From: Pseudomonas fulva | GTDB lineage: Bacteria > Pseudomonadota > Gammaproteobacteria > Pseudomonadales > Pseudomonadaceae | NCBI RefSeq assembly: GCF_023517795.1 | Contig: NZ_CP082928.1 | Span: 186,001-250,000 of the forward strand | DNA: 64,000 nt | Direction of reading: 5' to 3' | Shown: one piece after another, positions 31,484 through 41,288 of the stretch | How the letters are laid out: every line of letters begins with the position of its first letter | How positions within the stretch are numbered: position 1 is the stretch's first letter | The notes under the pieces: model-generated | The model's database searches: none | What the model saw: only the letters and a program-made list of their open reading frames with translations | Told to the model about the DNA's origin: nothing | Program-made: the position numbers and the translations under genes

Positions 31484-31816
31484 TTACTGGGCGAACGGCG
31501 CGGGCACGCCGCTGCCGGAGCCCTTGCGCTGGCAATAGGCGGTAGGCTGCATCAGACCGAAGCTGGCGACGGTGAAGGCGCCGCCGCTGGCGCCACTGGC
31601 CACCGTGCAGTTGTAGTCGCCGGAGCCGGTGCGCGCCACGTAGTAGGTCTGCATGGAGTCGCTGCGTACGTTGCCGACGCTGCTCACCACCTCGCCGAGA
31701 TTGGTCTCGGCGAGCGTCTTGAGCTTGTCTTCGGAGGGTTTGATGTTACTGCAACCAGCGAGGGCGACGGACAGGGCGCCGAGCAGCGCGAAGGTGACCG
31801 GAGAACGCAGTTTCAT
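31484..31816 (-). CDS. Small lipoprotein of unknown function
   Basis: A 110-residue protein whose first 21 residues form a lipoprotein signal ending in the lipobox LAGC. The mature part is short, with two further cysteines (YNCTVAS and TAYCQRK) that could form a disulfide. ATG 31,816 is preferred over upstream starts because the signal peptide begins there. No family is recognised. It is monocistronic between a terminator and the APC permease. Confidence 0.75.
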   Translation of the reverse strand: MKLRSPVTFALLGALSVALAGCSNIKPSEDKLKTLAETNLGEVVSSVGNVRSDSMQTYYVARTGSGDYNCTVASGASGGAFTVASFGLMQPTAYCQRKGSGSGVPAPFAQ

Positions 31817-32026
31817 GGTGTGCTTCCTTGGGATTGTAGTGGTGCTCCACAACCAACGGTTGCCTCGCCGCAATGGCGCAAGGGCTTGAAAACGTTGGGG
31901 ATACCACCAGACCTTAACCCTGCCTCGAGGCCCGGTCATTAGCACAGGCGTGCTAATGGCACTATGAGACCGGGCGCCACCCTTGGCTGCACTTCGCACC
32001 ACTCAAGCCACCGCAGGCTACCCCGC

Positions 32027-33370
32027 TCAGCTGTCCACCACCTTGTAGTCCTCGGCCTTGAGCGGCTGCACGCCGCCGGCCCGGGTGATGCCGTACAGCA
32101 CTACGCCGGCCAGCAACAGCGCGCCCGCACGCAGCCAGGTTTGCACATCCTGCTGGGTCATCAGCAGCAGGCACGAGGCCACGCCCAGCACCGGCACCCA
32201 GGTCGGCACGCGGAAGTGCTCCTGCGCCACCTTGTCACGGCGCAACACCAGCACCGCCAGGTTGGTGCTGATGAACACGAACAGCAACAGCAGCACCACG
32301 GTCTGCGCCAGAGTCGCCAGGGAGCCGGTCAGCGTCAGCACGATGGCCACCAGGGTGGTCGCCGCGATGGCTGCCGCCGGGGTGCGCCGCTGTGCCAGCA
32401 CGCCGCCCAGCACGCTCGGCAGCAGCCGTTGGTGGGCCATGCCATAGGCCAGGCGGCTGGCCATGATCATGGTCAGCAAGGCACCGTTGGCCACGGCGAT
32501 CAACGCAATGAAGGCGAACAGCTGCGGCGGGATACCCAGGCCCGACGCCTTCACCACCTCCAGCAGCGGCGCCGTGGAGTTGGCCAGCTGTTCGACGGGC
32601 ATCACCACCGCCGCACCGATGGATACCGCCATGTAGATGGCGCCGGCGATGATCAGCGCAGCGAACAGCGCCCGGGGGTAGGTCTTGCGTACGTCACGAA
32701 TCTCTTCGGCGAGGTTGGCCGAGGTCTCGAAACCGACGAATGAATAGAACGCCAGCAGCGCCGCTCCCAGCACCGCAAAGGCCGGGTTGACCCCGGACTT
32801 GAATTCCACCACCCGGCTGAAGTCCCCTTCACCGCCGCGCAAGAACCACGCCGCGGCGACTATCACCAGCAGCAGCCCGGACAGCTCGATGGTGGTCATC
32901 ACCAGGTTGGCCGACAGCGACTCCTTGATGCCCCGCGCATTGAGCAGGCCGATCACCACCAGGAAAATCAGCGCCGCCACATGGGCGGGAATATCGATGA
33001 AGGCCGCCAGGTAATCCCCGGCGAACGCCAGGGACAGCCCCGCCGCGCTGGTCACCGCTGCCGCCAGCATGCAGAAGCCCACCAGAAAGGACACCAGTGG
33101 CGACTTGTAGGCCCTCGCCGCGAATACCGCCGACGCACCGGCATGGGGGTACTTGGTGACCAGCTCGGCATAGGAGCCCGCGGTGAGCAAGGCAAAACCC
33201 AGGGCCACCAGCAAGGCGACCCAGACCGCACCGCCCACCTCGCCGGCAATCACCCCGGCCAGGGCATACACCCCGGCGCCGAGCACGTCCCCGAGGATGA
33301 ACAAGGTCAGCATCGAGCCGGTGATGGCGCGTTTCAGGGGTGGGCTTGGCGGGGTATTGGCGGTGGGCAT
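32027..33370 (-). CDS. APC superfamily amino-acid permease
   Basis: A 447-residue carrier with about twelve membrane helices. Helix 1 carries the LGAGVYALAGVIAGEVGG motif (the GAGI-type substrate loop) and the central FYSFVGFETSANLAEE segment is typical of APC/YfnA-like transporters. It probably imports amino acids; specificity cannot be read. It has no regulatory partner in the window. The 440 bp upstream hold a partial REP copy and a perfect hairpin but no gene. Confidence 0.88.
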   Translation of the reverse strand: MPTANTPPSPPLKRAITGSMLTLFILGDVLGAGVYALAGVIAGEVGGAVWVALLVALGFALLTAGSYAELVTKYPHAGASAVFAARAYKSPLVSFLVGFCMLAAAVTSAAGLSLAFAGDYLAAFIDIPAHVAALIFLVVIGLLNARGIKESLSANLVMTTIELSGLLLVIVAAAWFLRGGEGDFSRVVEFKSGVNPAFAVLGAALLAFYSFVGFETSANLAEEIRDVRKTYPRALFAALIIAGAIYMAVSIGAAVVMPVEQLANSTAPLLEVVKASGLGIPPQLFAFIALIAVANGALLTMIMASRLAYGMAHQRLLPSVLGGVLAQRRTPAAAIAATTLVAIVLTLTGSLATLAQTVVLLLLFVFISTNLAVLVLRRDKVAQEHFRVPTWVPVLGVASCLLLMTQQDVQTWLRAGALLLAGVVLYGITRAGGVQPLKAEDYKVVDS

Positions 33371-33742
33371 CGTTCACGTCCTGTTGGTAGTGCGCAGGGG
33401 CGGCGACAGCCGCCTGCAGACCGGTCAAGGCTGACCGTTACATTTTGAAAGATGCCGCCCACCGGCAAAGATTCAACAAGCCAGCCAGCCGGTATGCCGG
33501 GGCCAGGACCTGATTGGAGCGCAAAGGACGAGTCGAGCGGTTTTGCCGGCAAGCCCTACGGCTGGCGGGAGCGTAGGCGTTGCCGGGTGACTGCACCCGC
33601 CCACCCCGATCGTTGCAACGGAATAGACGGCGCCAGGAAAGACCACCACCGACCTGCTTCTGTGGGAGCGCGCCATGGGCGGAAAATCAGGGGCGAGGCC
33701 CTTTCTCGGATGGGTGGTCCTTCGACTGGGTCGGGCCAGGTA

Positions 33743-33777
33743 GGTGAAACCCCATGGAGATTTCGCCGGGTTTCACC
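33743..33777. repeat. Perfect hairpin repeat
   Basis: GGTGAAACCC and GGGTTTCACC form a 10-bp stem with a 15-nt loop, 34 bp past the stop of the next minus-strand gene. No T tract follows, so it looks more like a dispersed palindrome than an intrinsic terminator. Confidence 0.5.
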
Positions 33778-33810
33778 GGAGGCTAGCGCCTGCAGATCGA
33801 CAACCGACGC

Positions 33811-34053
33811 TTAGCGCTCATTCGTTCTGGCGGTGCCGTTTTCACGCTCGTCCAGGGAATCCTGATCCGAACCCGGGTTGCCCGCCGGCGGGTTCCACTC
33901 CACCCGGTTCTTCTTCGCCTCGGCTTCGTTGCTGCCCTGCTTGGGTTCCGACTTGGCCTTTTCCAGCCCCGAGCCGTGCCCTGCGCCGGTATCCACTCCC
34001 TTGTCGCTGGAGGACTCGAAGGCGGATTCTGATTGGTTATGTTCGACTGCCAT
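33811..34053 (-). CDS. Small hydrophilic, probably disordered protein
   Basis: An 80-residue protein made almost only of polar and charged residues (SESAFESSSDKGVDTG, KKNRVEWNPP, GSDQDSLDERENG), without hydrophobic core or cysteines. ATG 34,053 follows GGGAGTG. It resembles stress-related low-complexity proteins of pseudomonads in composition only. No function is assigned. Confidence 0.6.
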   Translation of the reverse strand: MAVEHNQSESAFESSSDKGVDTGAGHGSGLEKAKSEPKQGSNEAEAKKNRVEWNPPAGNPGSDQDSLDERENGTARTNER

Positions 34054-34240
34054 GACAACACTCCCGTAACGACGCAGGACATCTGCGCATACCGTTCTGA
34101 AAGGCCGCCCGGGCCCGGAGTGCAATGCTTTCGACAGGCGGCAGCGCCAGCGAACAGCGAGACGGACGGCGCGTTGCGTGGCTGAAGCAATTGCCAGGGC
34201 CGCCGATAACCTGCCAGTCCCTATTCAAATGGCTGTTCTC

Positions 34241-36382
34241 ATGTTCAATCGGCTCTCCATCCAGTTCAAGCTGACCGCCCTCGCCGGCCTCTGCCTGTTC
34301 CTGGTCGTATCCCTGCTGGTACTCGTTTCCCAGTTCTATGCGGCGCGCAGCAGCGATGTCGTCAAAGGCACCAGTTTCCAAATGCTCGGCGATTCCGCGC
34401 AACTGCGGCTGCAGGCCATCGGCGAGGCACAGGCGCAAAGCATGCGCAGCGAGTTCCTCGAGGTTTACCTGTACGGCATCGGCCTCGCCAAACAGGTCGA
34501 GCTGCTACGTAAACAACACGCCAAGGGTGTGCTCAGCGCCGCGGCGCTGCGTAGCGACCTGACCGCCGTGCTGGCCGATGCGCTGAAAGCGCGCCCCGAA
34601 TCCCTGGGTATCTACATCGCCTTCGAGCCCAACGGCCTGGATGGCCAGGATGCAGCCTTCATCGACGACGAAGCCGCCAGCAGCAACGAGATAGGCCGCT
34701 TCGCGCTCTACTGGGCGCAGAGCACACCCGGCGCGTTCGAAGCCGAGGTGATGACCGAACAGGAGTTGGCCGACACCACCCCCGGCCCCAGCGGTGCAGC
34801 CTACAACGCGTGGTACAGCTGCCCGCTCAGGACCGCCACGGCGTGCCTGCTCGACCCTTACGTCGACCAGGTGAATGACCAGCCCGTGCTGATGACCAGC
34901 GTGGCCCTGCCCCTGCAGGACGGCGGCAAGGTGATCGGCGTGATCGGTATCGACATCAGCCTGGCCGCGCTGCAAGCGTTGGCCGAATCCGCGAACCGCA
35001 GCCTGTATGACGGCCAGGGCGACATCAGTATCATCAGCCCCGCCGGGCTGCTGGCGGCGTACACCCGGGACGCGACCCAGCTCGGCAAGCCTCTGGACAA
35101 CGCCGCCCAGGCCCAGGCCAGCGCACTGCGACAGGCGCTGCAGGCCGGCCAGCCTTCGGTGGTCTCGAGTGAGCAGTCCCTGGGCGTCATGCAGCCCGTG
35201 CAGCCGATTCCCGGCGCCAAGACCTGGGGCGTTCTGATCCAGGCGCCGAAACCGGTGGTGCTCACCCGCGCCCTGGCCCTCGCCGACACCCTCGAGGCGC
35301 AGCGTACCCGCGACAGCGTGATCTCCTGGCTGGTGGGCATCGGCGCCATCGTGCTGGGCCTGGTGCTCATGAACATCATGGCGCGCCGCGTCACCCGCCC
35401 GATCCTGTCGGTCGCCGATAGGCTCGACGATATCGCCAGCGGCGAAGGTGACCTGACCCGCCGTCTCCAGTACCCACGGCAGGACGAACTCGGTCGCCTG
35501 GCCGATGGCTTCAATCATTTCCTCGACAAGCTGCAGCCGATCGTGGCCAAGGTGAAGGACTCGGTGCAGTCCGCCCGCCAGACCGCCGACCAGTCGGCCG
35601 GCATCGCCACCCGTACCAGCCAGGGCATGCAAGCGCAGCTCAGCGAAGTCGAGCAGGTGGCAACCGCCTCCAATGAAATGAGCGCGACTGCCCAGGCCGT
35701 GGCGCAGAACGCATCCGAGGCCGCCGCCGCGGCACGCAGCGCCGATGAAGCGACCCGCGAAGGCCTCCAGGTGGTCGACCAGACCACCCAGCGTATCGAG
35801 CGGCTGGCCCATGACCTCGGCACCGCCATGCGCGACGTCGAAGGCCTGGCGGCCAGCAGCGAGCAGATCGGCTCGGTGCTCGAAGCCATTCGCAGCATCG
35901 CCGAGCAAACCAACCTCCTTGCCCTCAACGCTGCCATCGAAGCCGCACGTGCCGGTGAAGCCGGCCGTGGCTTCGCGGTCGTCGCCGATGAGGTCAGAAG
36001 CCTCGCCACCCGCACCCAGGTCTCGATCGAGGAGATCCGCCAGGTCATCGAACGCCTGCAGCAAGGCACCCGCGACGTGGTGGAATCCATGCACGACGGC
36101 CACCTCCAGGCGCAGGACAACGTCAGCCACGTCGCCCTCGCCGTCAGCGCCCTCAAGCGTATCGGCGATGCGGTCTCGGTGATCACCAGCATGAACCTGC
36201 AAATCGCCAGCGCCGCCGAAGAGCAAAGCGCCGTCGCCGAGGAGATCAACCGCAACGTGTCGGGCATTCGCGACGTCACCGAATCGCTGGCCGAACAGGC
36301 GGACGAGTCCGCCCAGGTCAGCCGCTCGCTGAATGCCCTGGCCAACCACCAGCAGGGGTTGATGGACCAGTTCAAGGTCTAG
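34241..36382 (+). CDS. Methyl-accepting chemotaxis protein with dCache sensor
   Basis: A 713-residue transducer. Transmembrane helices are at about 12-33 and 360-381. The large periplasmic part ends in [23 protein letters not shown], the membrane-distal PAS-like repeat of dCache_1 domains. HAMP follows (about 382-435), then the signalling domain with [19 protein letters not shown] near 556. The start at ATG 34,241 gives [10 protein letters not shown] directly before helix 1. dCache receptors often bind amino acids or amines; the ligand is not determinable. Confidence 0.9.
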   Translation: MFNRLSIQFKLTALAGLCLFLVVSLLVLVSQFYAARSSDVVKGTSFQMLGDSAQLRLQAIGEAQAQSMRSEFLEVYLYGIGLAKQVELLRKQHAKGVLSAAALRSDLTAVLADALKARPESLGIYIAFEPNGLDGQDAAFIDDEAASSNEIGRFALYWAQSTPGAFEAEVMTEQELADTTPGPSGAAYNAWYSCPLRTATACLLDPYVDQVNDQPVLMTSVALPLQDGGKVIGVIGIDISLAALQALAESANRSLYDGQGDISIISPAGLLAAYTRDATQLGKPLDNAAQAQASALRQALQAGQPSVVSSEQSLGVMQPVQPIPGAKTWGVLIQAPKPVVLTRALALADTLEAQRTRDSVISWLVGIGAIVLGLVLMNIMARRVTRPILSVADRLDDIASGEGDLTRRLQYPRQDELGRLADGFNHFLDKLQPIVAKVKDSVQSARQTADQSAGIATRTSQGMQAQLSEVEQVATASNEMSATAQAVAQNASEAAAAARSADEATREGLQVVDQTTQRIERLAHDLGTAMRDVEGLAASSEQIGSVLEAIRSIAEQTNLLALNAAIEAARAGEAGRGFAVVADEVRSLATRTQVSIEEIRQVIERLQQGTRDVVESMHDGHLQAQDNVSHVALAVSALKRIGDAVSVITSMNLQIASAAEEQSAVAEEINRNVSGIRDVTESLAEQADESAQVSRSLNALANHQQGLMDQFKV

Positions 36383-36562
36383 GGTCGTAGCGAAAAGGCA
36401 GCCGGATAGCATCGTCGCAACAAGCCGTGGTGGTTTGTTGCGAGGCTGCTGCAGACCGGACGTAAGAACGGCGCCGGAGCGTGCAACATATCCTGCCCTG
36501 CTTCGGCGACCAACACGGCCCCTATCGAAACCGCAGGAACCGGGCCGTTGACCGCCCCGCCA

Positions 36563-36910
36563 TCAGCCTCCACCCAAGACGATTGAATACCCCATGCGGC
36601 CTATAAGGAATACCAACAGGATCAGGAAGAAGACGCGAATGAACCCACTGCAATAACGAAGTGCCAGGAACACACCTGTAAGCGCCCCTGCGATATTACA
36701 TAAACCCACCACGCCGCCGATCAGCCACAACACGTTGCCCGAGGGTATGAAAAAGAACAGCGCAGCGCTAAAGGTTCCCAGGTTCACCAGCTTGGCGCAG
36801 GCCGATGCGTTGAGAAAATCGAAACCGAAGTATCTGACGAACACGAACAGCAGAAGACTTCCGCTGCCAGGCCCGAATAGGCCATCGTAAAACCCCAGCA
36901 ATGTGCCAAA
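36563..36910 (-). pseudogene. TSUP (TauE/SafE) transporter, C-terminal half only
   Basis: About 115 residues match the second half of a TSUP carrier, starting at FGTLLGFYDGLFGPGSGS, the hallmark that opens the C-terminal repeat of YfcA-like proteins of about 250 residues. Everything before it is missing; upstream codons belong to the antisense of the LysR remnant. There is no plausible start. The gene was cut by the same event that removed the 5' end of the neighbouring LysR gene. Confidence 0.8.
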
Positions 36911-37661
36911 ACAGGAGTTGGGCGTTGACCTGTTCATACGCAAAGGCCGTGGGCTCATCATCAGCCCATCAGGGGAGTTATTTCTCGGTTATGTGAACAG
37001 GATTCTAGCTGTTTGTCAGGAGGCGCAAAGAGCGCTCGACCCCGAAGCGCCTCCAGCAGGCGTGCTGAAAATAAGTGCCATCGAATCGGCGGCGACGGGC
37101 CGTCTACCGGCCCTGCTGTCCCGCTACCACGCACATTACCCAAAGGTGCACATGCAATTCGGCACCGATACATGGTCAAACCTGGTTACGGACGTCGTCG
37201 ACCACAAGCTGGACGGTGCCATAATTGCTGTAAACAGCAATCACCCTGATATCGGCAAACAGGAAATATATAAAGAACCCCTGGTATTGATCGCCTCAAT
37301 GTCGCTGGGCGAAATTACCTCGCCACAGGATCTCAACAACCTCAATATCTTCATGTGGCCTGAGGGCTGCCCTTATCGCCAGGCACTCGAGAATTGGTTG
37401 AAGGCTGCCAAGGTATCGACACCCATCACAAGCATAGCGAGTTATGGCACCATTCTTGGGTGCGTGAGTGCCGGCGCGGGGGTTTCCTTAGTCCCGACAG
37501 GGGTGTTCGAGCAATACCAGAAAATTGGCAATATAAAAGGCTATACCTTCGAATCCCTTGCGCCGATACAGAACTACTTCGTCTGGAACAAGAATGTTGG
37601 CTTCCATCGCGCCAGAGATGCATTCGCAGAACTGATGTCAGACACGTTCAGAACAATCTAG
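36903..37661 (+). pseudogene. LysR family regulator lacking its DNA-binding helix-turn-helix
   Basis: The frame begins inside the conserved LysR segment ELGVDLFIRKGRGLIISPSGELFL, which normally follows the helix-turn-helix, then continues through an apparently intact substrate-binding domain to residue 252. About 40 N-terminal residues that contact DNA are absent, so it cannot act as a normal regulator. It is AT-richer than its neighbours. See the adjoining TSUP fragment for the matching break. Confidence 0.8.
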
Positions 37662-37749
37662 CGAACCAGGCTCTGCACCGACAAACGCCCTATCCTGCAG
37701 CCCCGTCACGAGGTAGGTCGAACGGCTTCGCGCCTATCGAGTGAGACGC

Positions 37750-38208
37750 CTAACGCTTTTCAGGCGGCGGCTGCTTATGCGGCGCATTCCCCGCCTCGGG
37801 AACCGCACAGCTCTGCCCTTTACAGCGGGCGGCACCATCAGGGTGAGGCAGCCATGCCAGGTGCGGGCGCCAGCGGCAGAAAAGCCGGTAGGCGACGTTC
37901 AGCACCGGCCTGGCCCAGCGCCATGACAGGGGCGCAGCCCAGAAGCCGAGACCAGCGGCGCGCCAGCTCCACAGGGTTGCATCCAGGCCGGTGACCCAGG
38001 TCCCGTCGGCAAACCTGGCGTGCAGCAATGACTCCATCTGCGCAAAGGTGAGGGCCATGGATTCGGGCTCGAAACCTTCTTCGCGGATATCCACGAAACG
38101 CAGGCGCTCGGGGGCCGCACGCCCGCGCAGGGTGTTTATCTCCCGGGCGCAGAGTGGGCACTCGCCATCAAAGTAGAGGGTCAGCGGCCACGTTGGCTTT
38201 CTGTCCAT
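37750..38208 (-). CDS. DCC (DUF393) family thiol-disulfide oxidoreductase-like protein
   Basis: A 152-residue protein with the N-terminal DGECPLCAREINTL motif that names the DCC family, within a thioredoxin-like fold, followed by ADGTWVTGLDA and a tryptophan-rich hydrophobic part. Function in bacteria is largely unknown. It lies 114 bp downstream of the last gene of the glycosyltransferase operon, in the same direction; whether it belongs to that operon is uncertain. Confidence 0.85.
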   Translation of the reverse strand: MDRKPTWPLTLYFDGECPLCAREINTLRGRAAPERLRFVDIREEGFEPESMALTFAQMESLLHARFADGTWVTGLDATLWSWRAAGLGFWAAPLSWRWARPVLNVAYRLFCRWRPHLAWLPHPDGAARCKGQSCAVPEAGNAPHKQPPPEKR

Positions 38209-38322
38209 TAACGATCAGCCCTGTCACGATTTTCCATACCATATGCTCAGGATCCCAAGCCGACAATCATCACCTCGGATAGATGCAGATCTTGCCTCCG
38301 AGACGGTCGGCCCCTCCCCCAA

Positions 38323-39120
38323 TCAACCGCTATTGCCGGCAATGGTCAGGTAATCCGTATAGAGCTGCGGCGCGCCTGAAAAAGATGCCAGCTCGCGCCA
38401 CTCTTCGTTCATGCGCTCCGCGTCCTGGTGCTCGCGTACGAACTGGAGTGCCCGCTCGGTAGAGACATCGAGTTCCGGGTGGAAGGCATTGAGGGATTCC
38501 AGGCTTTCGATTTCCAGCATGACCACGTATTGATCGATGCGGCTGCCCCCCTGGCATTTCAGCATATGGAATTTCCAGCCCGGATAGTCGGCGATTCGGT
38601 CGATGTTGCCGGCGATGAACTGTTCGAAGGTCGCCGGGGATACGCCGGGGCGCAGCGCCAGGTTATGAATGCCGATGACCCTAGCAACGGGTTTCTGCCC
38701 GGCCAGCGTCTGGTAGTTGGGCCCCTCCGGCAGCGTGCTGCGGGTATTCTCGGCGACCTGCGCGTAGTGCGAAAAGATGGTGGGCCGCTCGGAGAAGGTC
38801 GCGAAGGTCTTCCATTGCGCGATCAGCTCCAGGGCCTGGGGGCGCTGCTGCCAGAAGGCCTGGGCCAGCGCGGTGTGATCGCCGTTGGCGTCGATATAGC
38901 GGGCGTAGTCTTCGGCGCTGGGTGCTTCATGCAGCATCAGGTATTGATGCTGCCGCTCACCGCGCAAGCCTTTGAGCAGCGTCCATTGCCAGCCGGGGTA
39001 AGCCGGAATCTGGATGCCGCGTTCACGGGCGAAGGCTTCGAAATGCGCGGCGGTGACGCCTTTCTTCAGATTGAGGCCGATGTAGTGCAGGCTGAATACA
39101 GGCCCGGATACGTTGTTCAT
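38323..39120 (-). CDS. Internally duplicated protein of unknown function, paralogue of the 40,469 gene
   Basis: A 265-residue protein with two similar halves. Each half has a GV-x-x-x-x-FE-x-F start, a YPGW block (YPGWQWTLLKGLRGE; YPGWKFHMLKCQGG), a QY-x-x-ML-E strand and an ending like FSERP or FSGAPQLYTDY. This pattern suggests two ferredoxin-like dimeric alpha/beta-barrel domains, but that is a guess from secondary-structure rhythm. It is clearly homologous to the product of 40,469-41,275, with shared RVIGIHNLALR. A substrate-binding or cofactor-free catalytic role is possible. Confidence 0.7.
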   Translation of the reverse strand: MNNVSGPVFSLHYIGLNLKKGVTAAHFEAFARERGIQIPAYPGWQWTLLKGLRGERQHQYLMLHEAPSAEDYARYIDANGDHTALAQAFWQQRPQALELIAQWKTFATFSERPTIFSHYAQVAENTRSTLPEGPNYQTLAGQKPVARVIGIHNLALRPGVSPATFEQFIAGNIDRIADYPGWKFHMLKCQGGSRIDQYVVMLEIESLESLNAFHPELDVSTERALQFVREHQDAERMNEEWRELASFSGAPQLYTDYLTIAGNSG

Positions 39121-39204
39121 GGGGACTCCCTGGTAGTTAGCGACAGGACACGATGAAAGGCCCTCGGCCTCGCGGGCAGCAATGCGCGGCGTAAGGAACA
39201 GCGA

Positions 39205-40374
39205 TCAGCCGGCACCGTGACGGGCAATGCGTCGGGCACTGGCACAAATCAGCAACATGATCACGATCCCCGCGGCGAAGGCCGCGGTCAGGCTCCAGTG
39301 CCGGGCCACCACGCCAATCAATGCCGGGCCGCTCAGCAGGCCCGTGTAGCCGATCAAGGTGACCGCAGACAGGGCGAAGCTCGACGCAACCCCGGGCTGG
39401 TTGCCAGCGGCGGTGAACAGGATGGGCACGATATTGGACAGGCCGATGCCGGTAAGCACGAAGCCCGCCAGCGCAACGCCTGGCAGATCGACGGCCACGA
39501 CCAGCAGCAGCCCCAGCGAGGCGCAGGCGCCGCCCAGCATCAGCATGCGCTGGCGACCATGGGCGTTGACCAGACGGTCGCCATACAACCGGCACACGGC
39601 GACGGCGATCGCATACAGCGTAAAACCGACCCCGGCATGGCTCTTGTCCAACCCGCGCTCGGTGTGCAGGAACACCGCCGACCAATCCAGCATGGCCCCC
39701 TCGATCATGAACACGAAGAAGCACAGCACGGCGATAAACAGAACCCCGGGATGGGACAGCGCCTGCAAGGTGCCGCCGGACTCGCCGCTGTCCCTCACCC
39801 GCCTGGCCAGCAGGTGGCCGCGGGCAGCCAGGGTGAACAGCGCGATCAGCACCACGATCAGGCCGATGGCCTGCAGCGGCGTCAGCCCGGCCCACAACAG
39901 CAGGGTGACCCCGCCGGCACCGGCCACGCTGCCGATGCTGTAGAACCCATGGAAGCCGGACATTCTGGCCTGCCCGCTTTCACGCTCGACGATGACCGCC
40001 TGGGCATTCATCGACACATCCAGCAGGCCATTGGCCGCGCCGAACACCAGTAACACGGCCGCCATTTCCCAAACGGAGCTGGCAAGCATCATCAAGGGCA
40101 GCACCACACAGAAGATCGCCGCGCAGCTCAGGATCAGCGTCTTGCAACCGAACCTGGCGATCGCACGACCTGCCAGCGGCATCACCAGCATGGCGCCCGC
40201 GGCGATACAGAACAGCAACAGGCCCAACGTGCCTTCATCGATGGCCAGGTGGGTTTTGACGAAAGGAATCAGCGGCGCCCAGGACGCCATGCCAAGCCCG
40301 GCGACAAAGAAGATATGGCGGGTGGCACGCTGCTGGAGGCGATTGGTGGCGACACTCGGGCAGGCTGCATTCAT
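39205..40374 (-). CDS. MFS transporter (YbjJ-like)
   Basis: A 389-residue carrier with about twelve membrane helices; ATG 40,374 (MNAACPS) is preferred over a GTG 39 bp upstream. AGLGMASWAPLIPFVK opens helix 1, and GFHGFYSIGSVAGAGG resembles the YbjJ/fucose-permease-like branch. It sits between the two paralogous duplicated proteins, so it probably moves a substrate or product of that pathway. Direction of transport is unknown. Confidence 0.85.
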   Translation of the reverse strand: MNAACPSVATNRLQQRATRHIFFVAGLGMASWAPLIPFVKTHLAIDEGTLGLLLFCIAAGAMLVMPLAGRAIARFGCKTLILSCAAIFCVVLPLMMLASSVWEMAAVLLVFGAANGLLDVSMNAQAVIVERESGQARMSGFHGFYSIGSVAGAGGVTLLLWAGLTPLQAIGLIVVLIALFTLAARGHLLARRVRDSGESGGTLQALSHPGVLFIAVLCFFVFMIEGAMLDWSAVFLHTERGLDKSHAGVGFTLYAIAVAVCRLYGDRLVNAHGRQRMLMLGGACASLGLLLVVAVDLPGVALAGFVLTGIGLSNIVPILFTAAGNQPGVASSFALSAVTLIGYTGLLSGPALIGVVARHWSLTAAFAAGIVIMLLICASARRIARHGAG

Positions 40375-40468
40375 GGCACGAGACTCTAGGTTCTTGTAGG
40401 CGGCGCTGGCCACGCTTGCACTGCAGCGCGGCCCACCGCGGTTTGCCAGGGCAAGGAAACGCCTGCGC

Positions 40469-41275
40469 TCAGCTCAGGCTCTGCGCCACCGACAAGTAAT
40501 CGGTATAGATCTGCGGCGAGCCGGAGAACGACGCGAGCCGCTTCCACTCTTCGTACATCTGCTTGGTGTCGCGATGCGCCTGGGCAAACAGAGCCGCCTG
40601 GTCGGTGGCGATATCCGGCTCCGGGTAGAACACGTCGAGCGCCTGCAGGCTGGCTATCTCCATCATCACCACGTACTGATCCAGCCGGTTGCCCCGCTCG
40701 CCCTTGAGCAAATGGAATTTCCAGTCGGGATAGTCTTCGATACGGTGATGGTTCTCGGCGATAAAGGTCTCGAAGCTGTGCGCCTCGACGTCTTCGCGCA
40801 GCGCCAGGTTGTGAATCCCGATGACCCGCGCTACCGGCTCCTGGCCGGCGCGCGCCTGGTAACGCGGGCCGCGGGGCACGTCGCTCCTGGTGTTCTCGGC
40901 CAGCAATCGGTAATCGGTGTAGAGGGTCGGCCGTTCACTGAAGGTGGCGTAGCGCTTCCACTGGCCGAGAATATCCAGGGCCTCCGGGCGCTCGTGCCAG
41001 AACTGGCGAGCCAGCGGGGTCTTGTTGCCCTCGGCGGTCAGGTACAGGTCGCGCTGCGCGGCGCTCTGTATTTCGAAAAGCATCAGGTACTGCCCGGCCC
41101 GCTCGCCGCGCAGGCCGCGCAATAGGGTCCAGCTCCAGCCGGGATAACAGGGAATGTGCACGCCCTTTTCCTGCACGAAGCGTTCGAATTGTTCGGGCGT
41201 TACCCCGGCCTCGGTATCGATGGCGATGTAGTAGAAGCTGAACACCGGCGCGGCTGAAGCGTCTGGCTGTGTCAT
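40469..41275 (-). CDS. Internally duplicated protein of unknown function, paralogue of the 38,323 gene
   Basis: A 268-residue protein. ATG 41,275 is chosen because GGAGG lies upstream; the next start would overlap the radical SAM gene. The two halves share YPGWSWTLLRGLRGE / YPDWKFHLLKGERG, QYLMLFE / QYVVMMEI and RYATFSERPTLYTDY / RLASFSGSPQIYTDY. The same layout in the 38,323 gene indicates that the internal duplication preceded the gene duplication. It lies 13 bp after the radical SAM gene, suggesting a joint task. Confidence 0.7.
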   Translation of the reverse strand: MTQPDASAAPVFSFYYIAIDTEAGVTPEQFERFVQEKGVHIPCYPGWSWTLLRGLRGERAGQYLMLFEIQSAAQRDLYLTAEGNKTPLARQFWHERPEALDILGQWKRYATFSERPTLYTDYRLLAENTRSDVPRGPRYQARAGQEPVARVIGIHNLALREDVEAHSFETFIAENHHRIEDYPDWKFHLLKGERGNRLDQYVVMMEIASLQALDVFYPEPDIATDQAALFAQAHRDTKQMYEEWKRLASFSGSPQIYTDYLSVAQSLS

Positions 41276-41288
41276 TGGCTGGCCCTCC

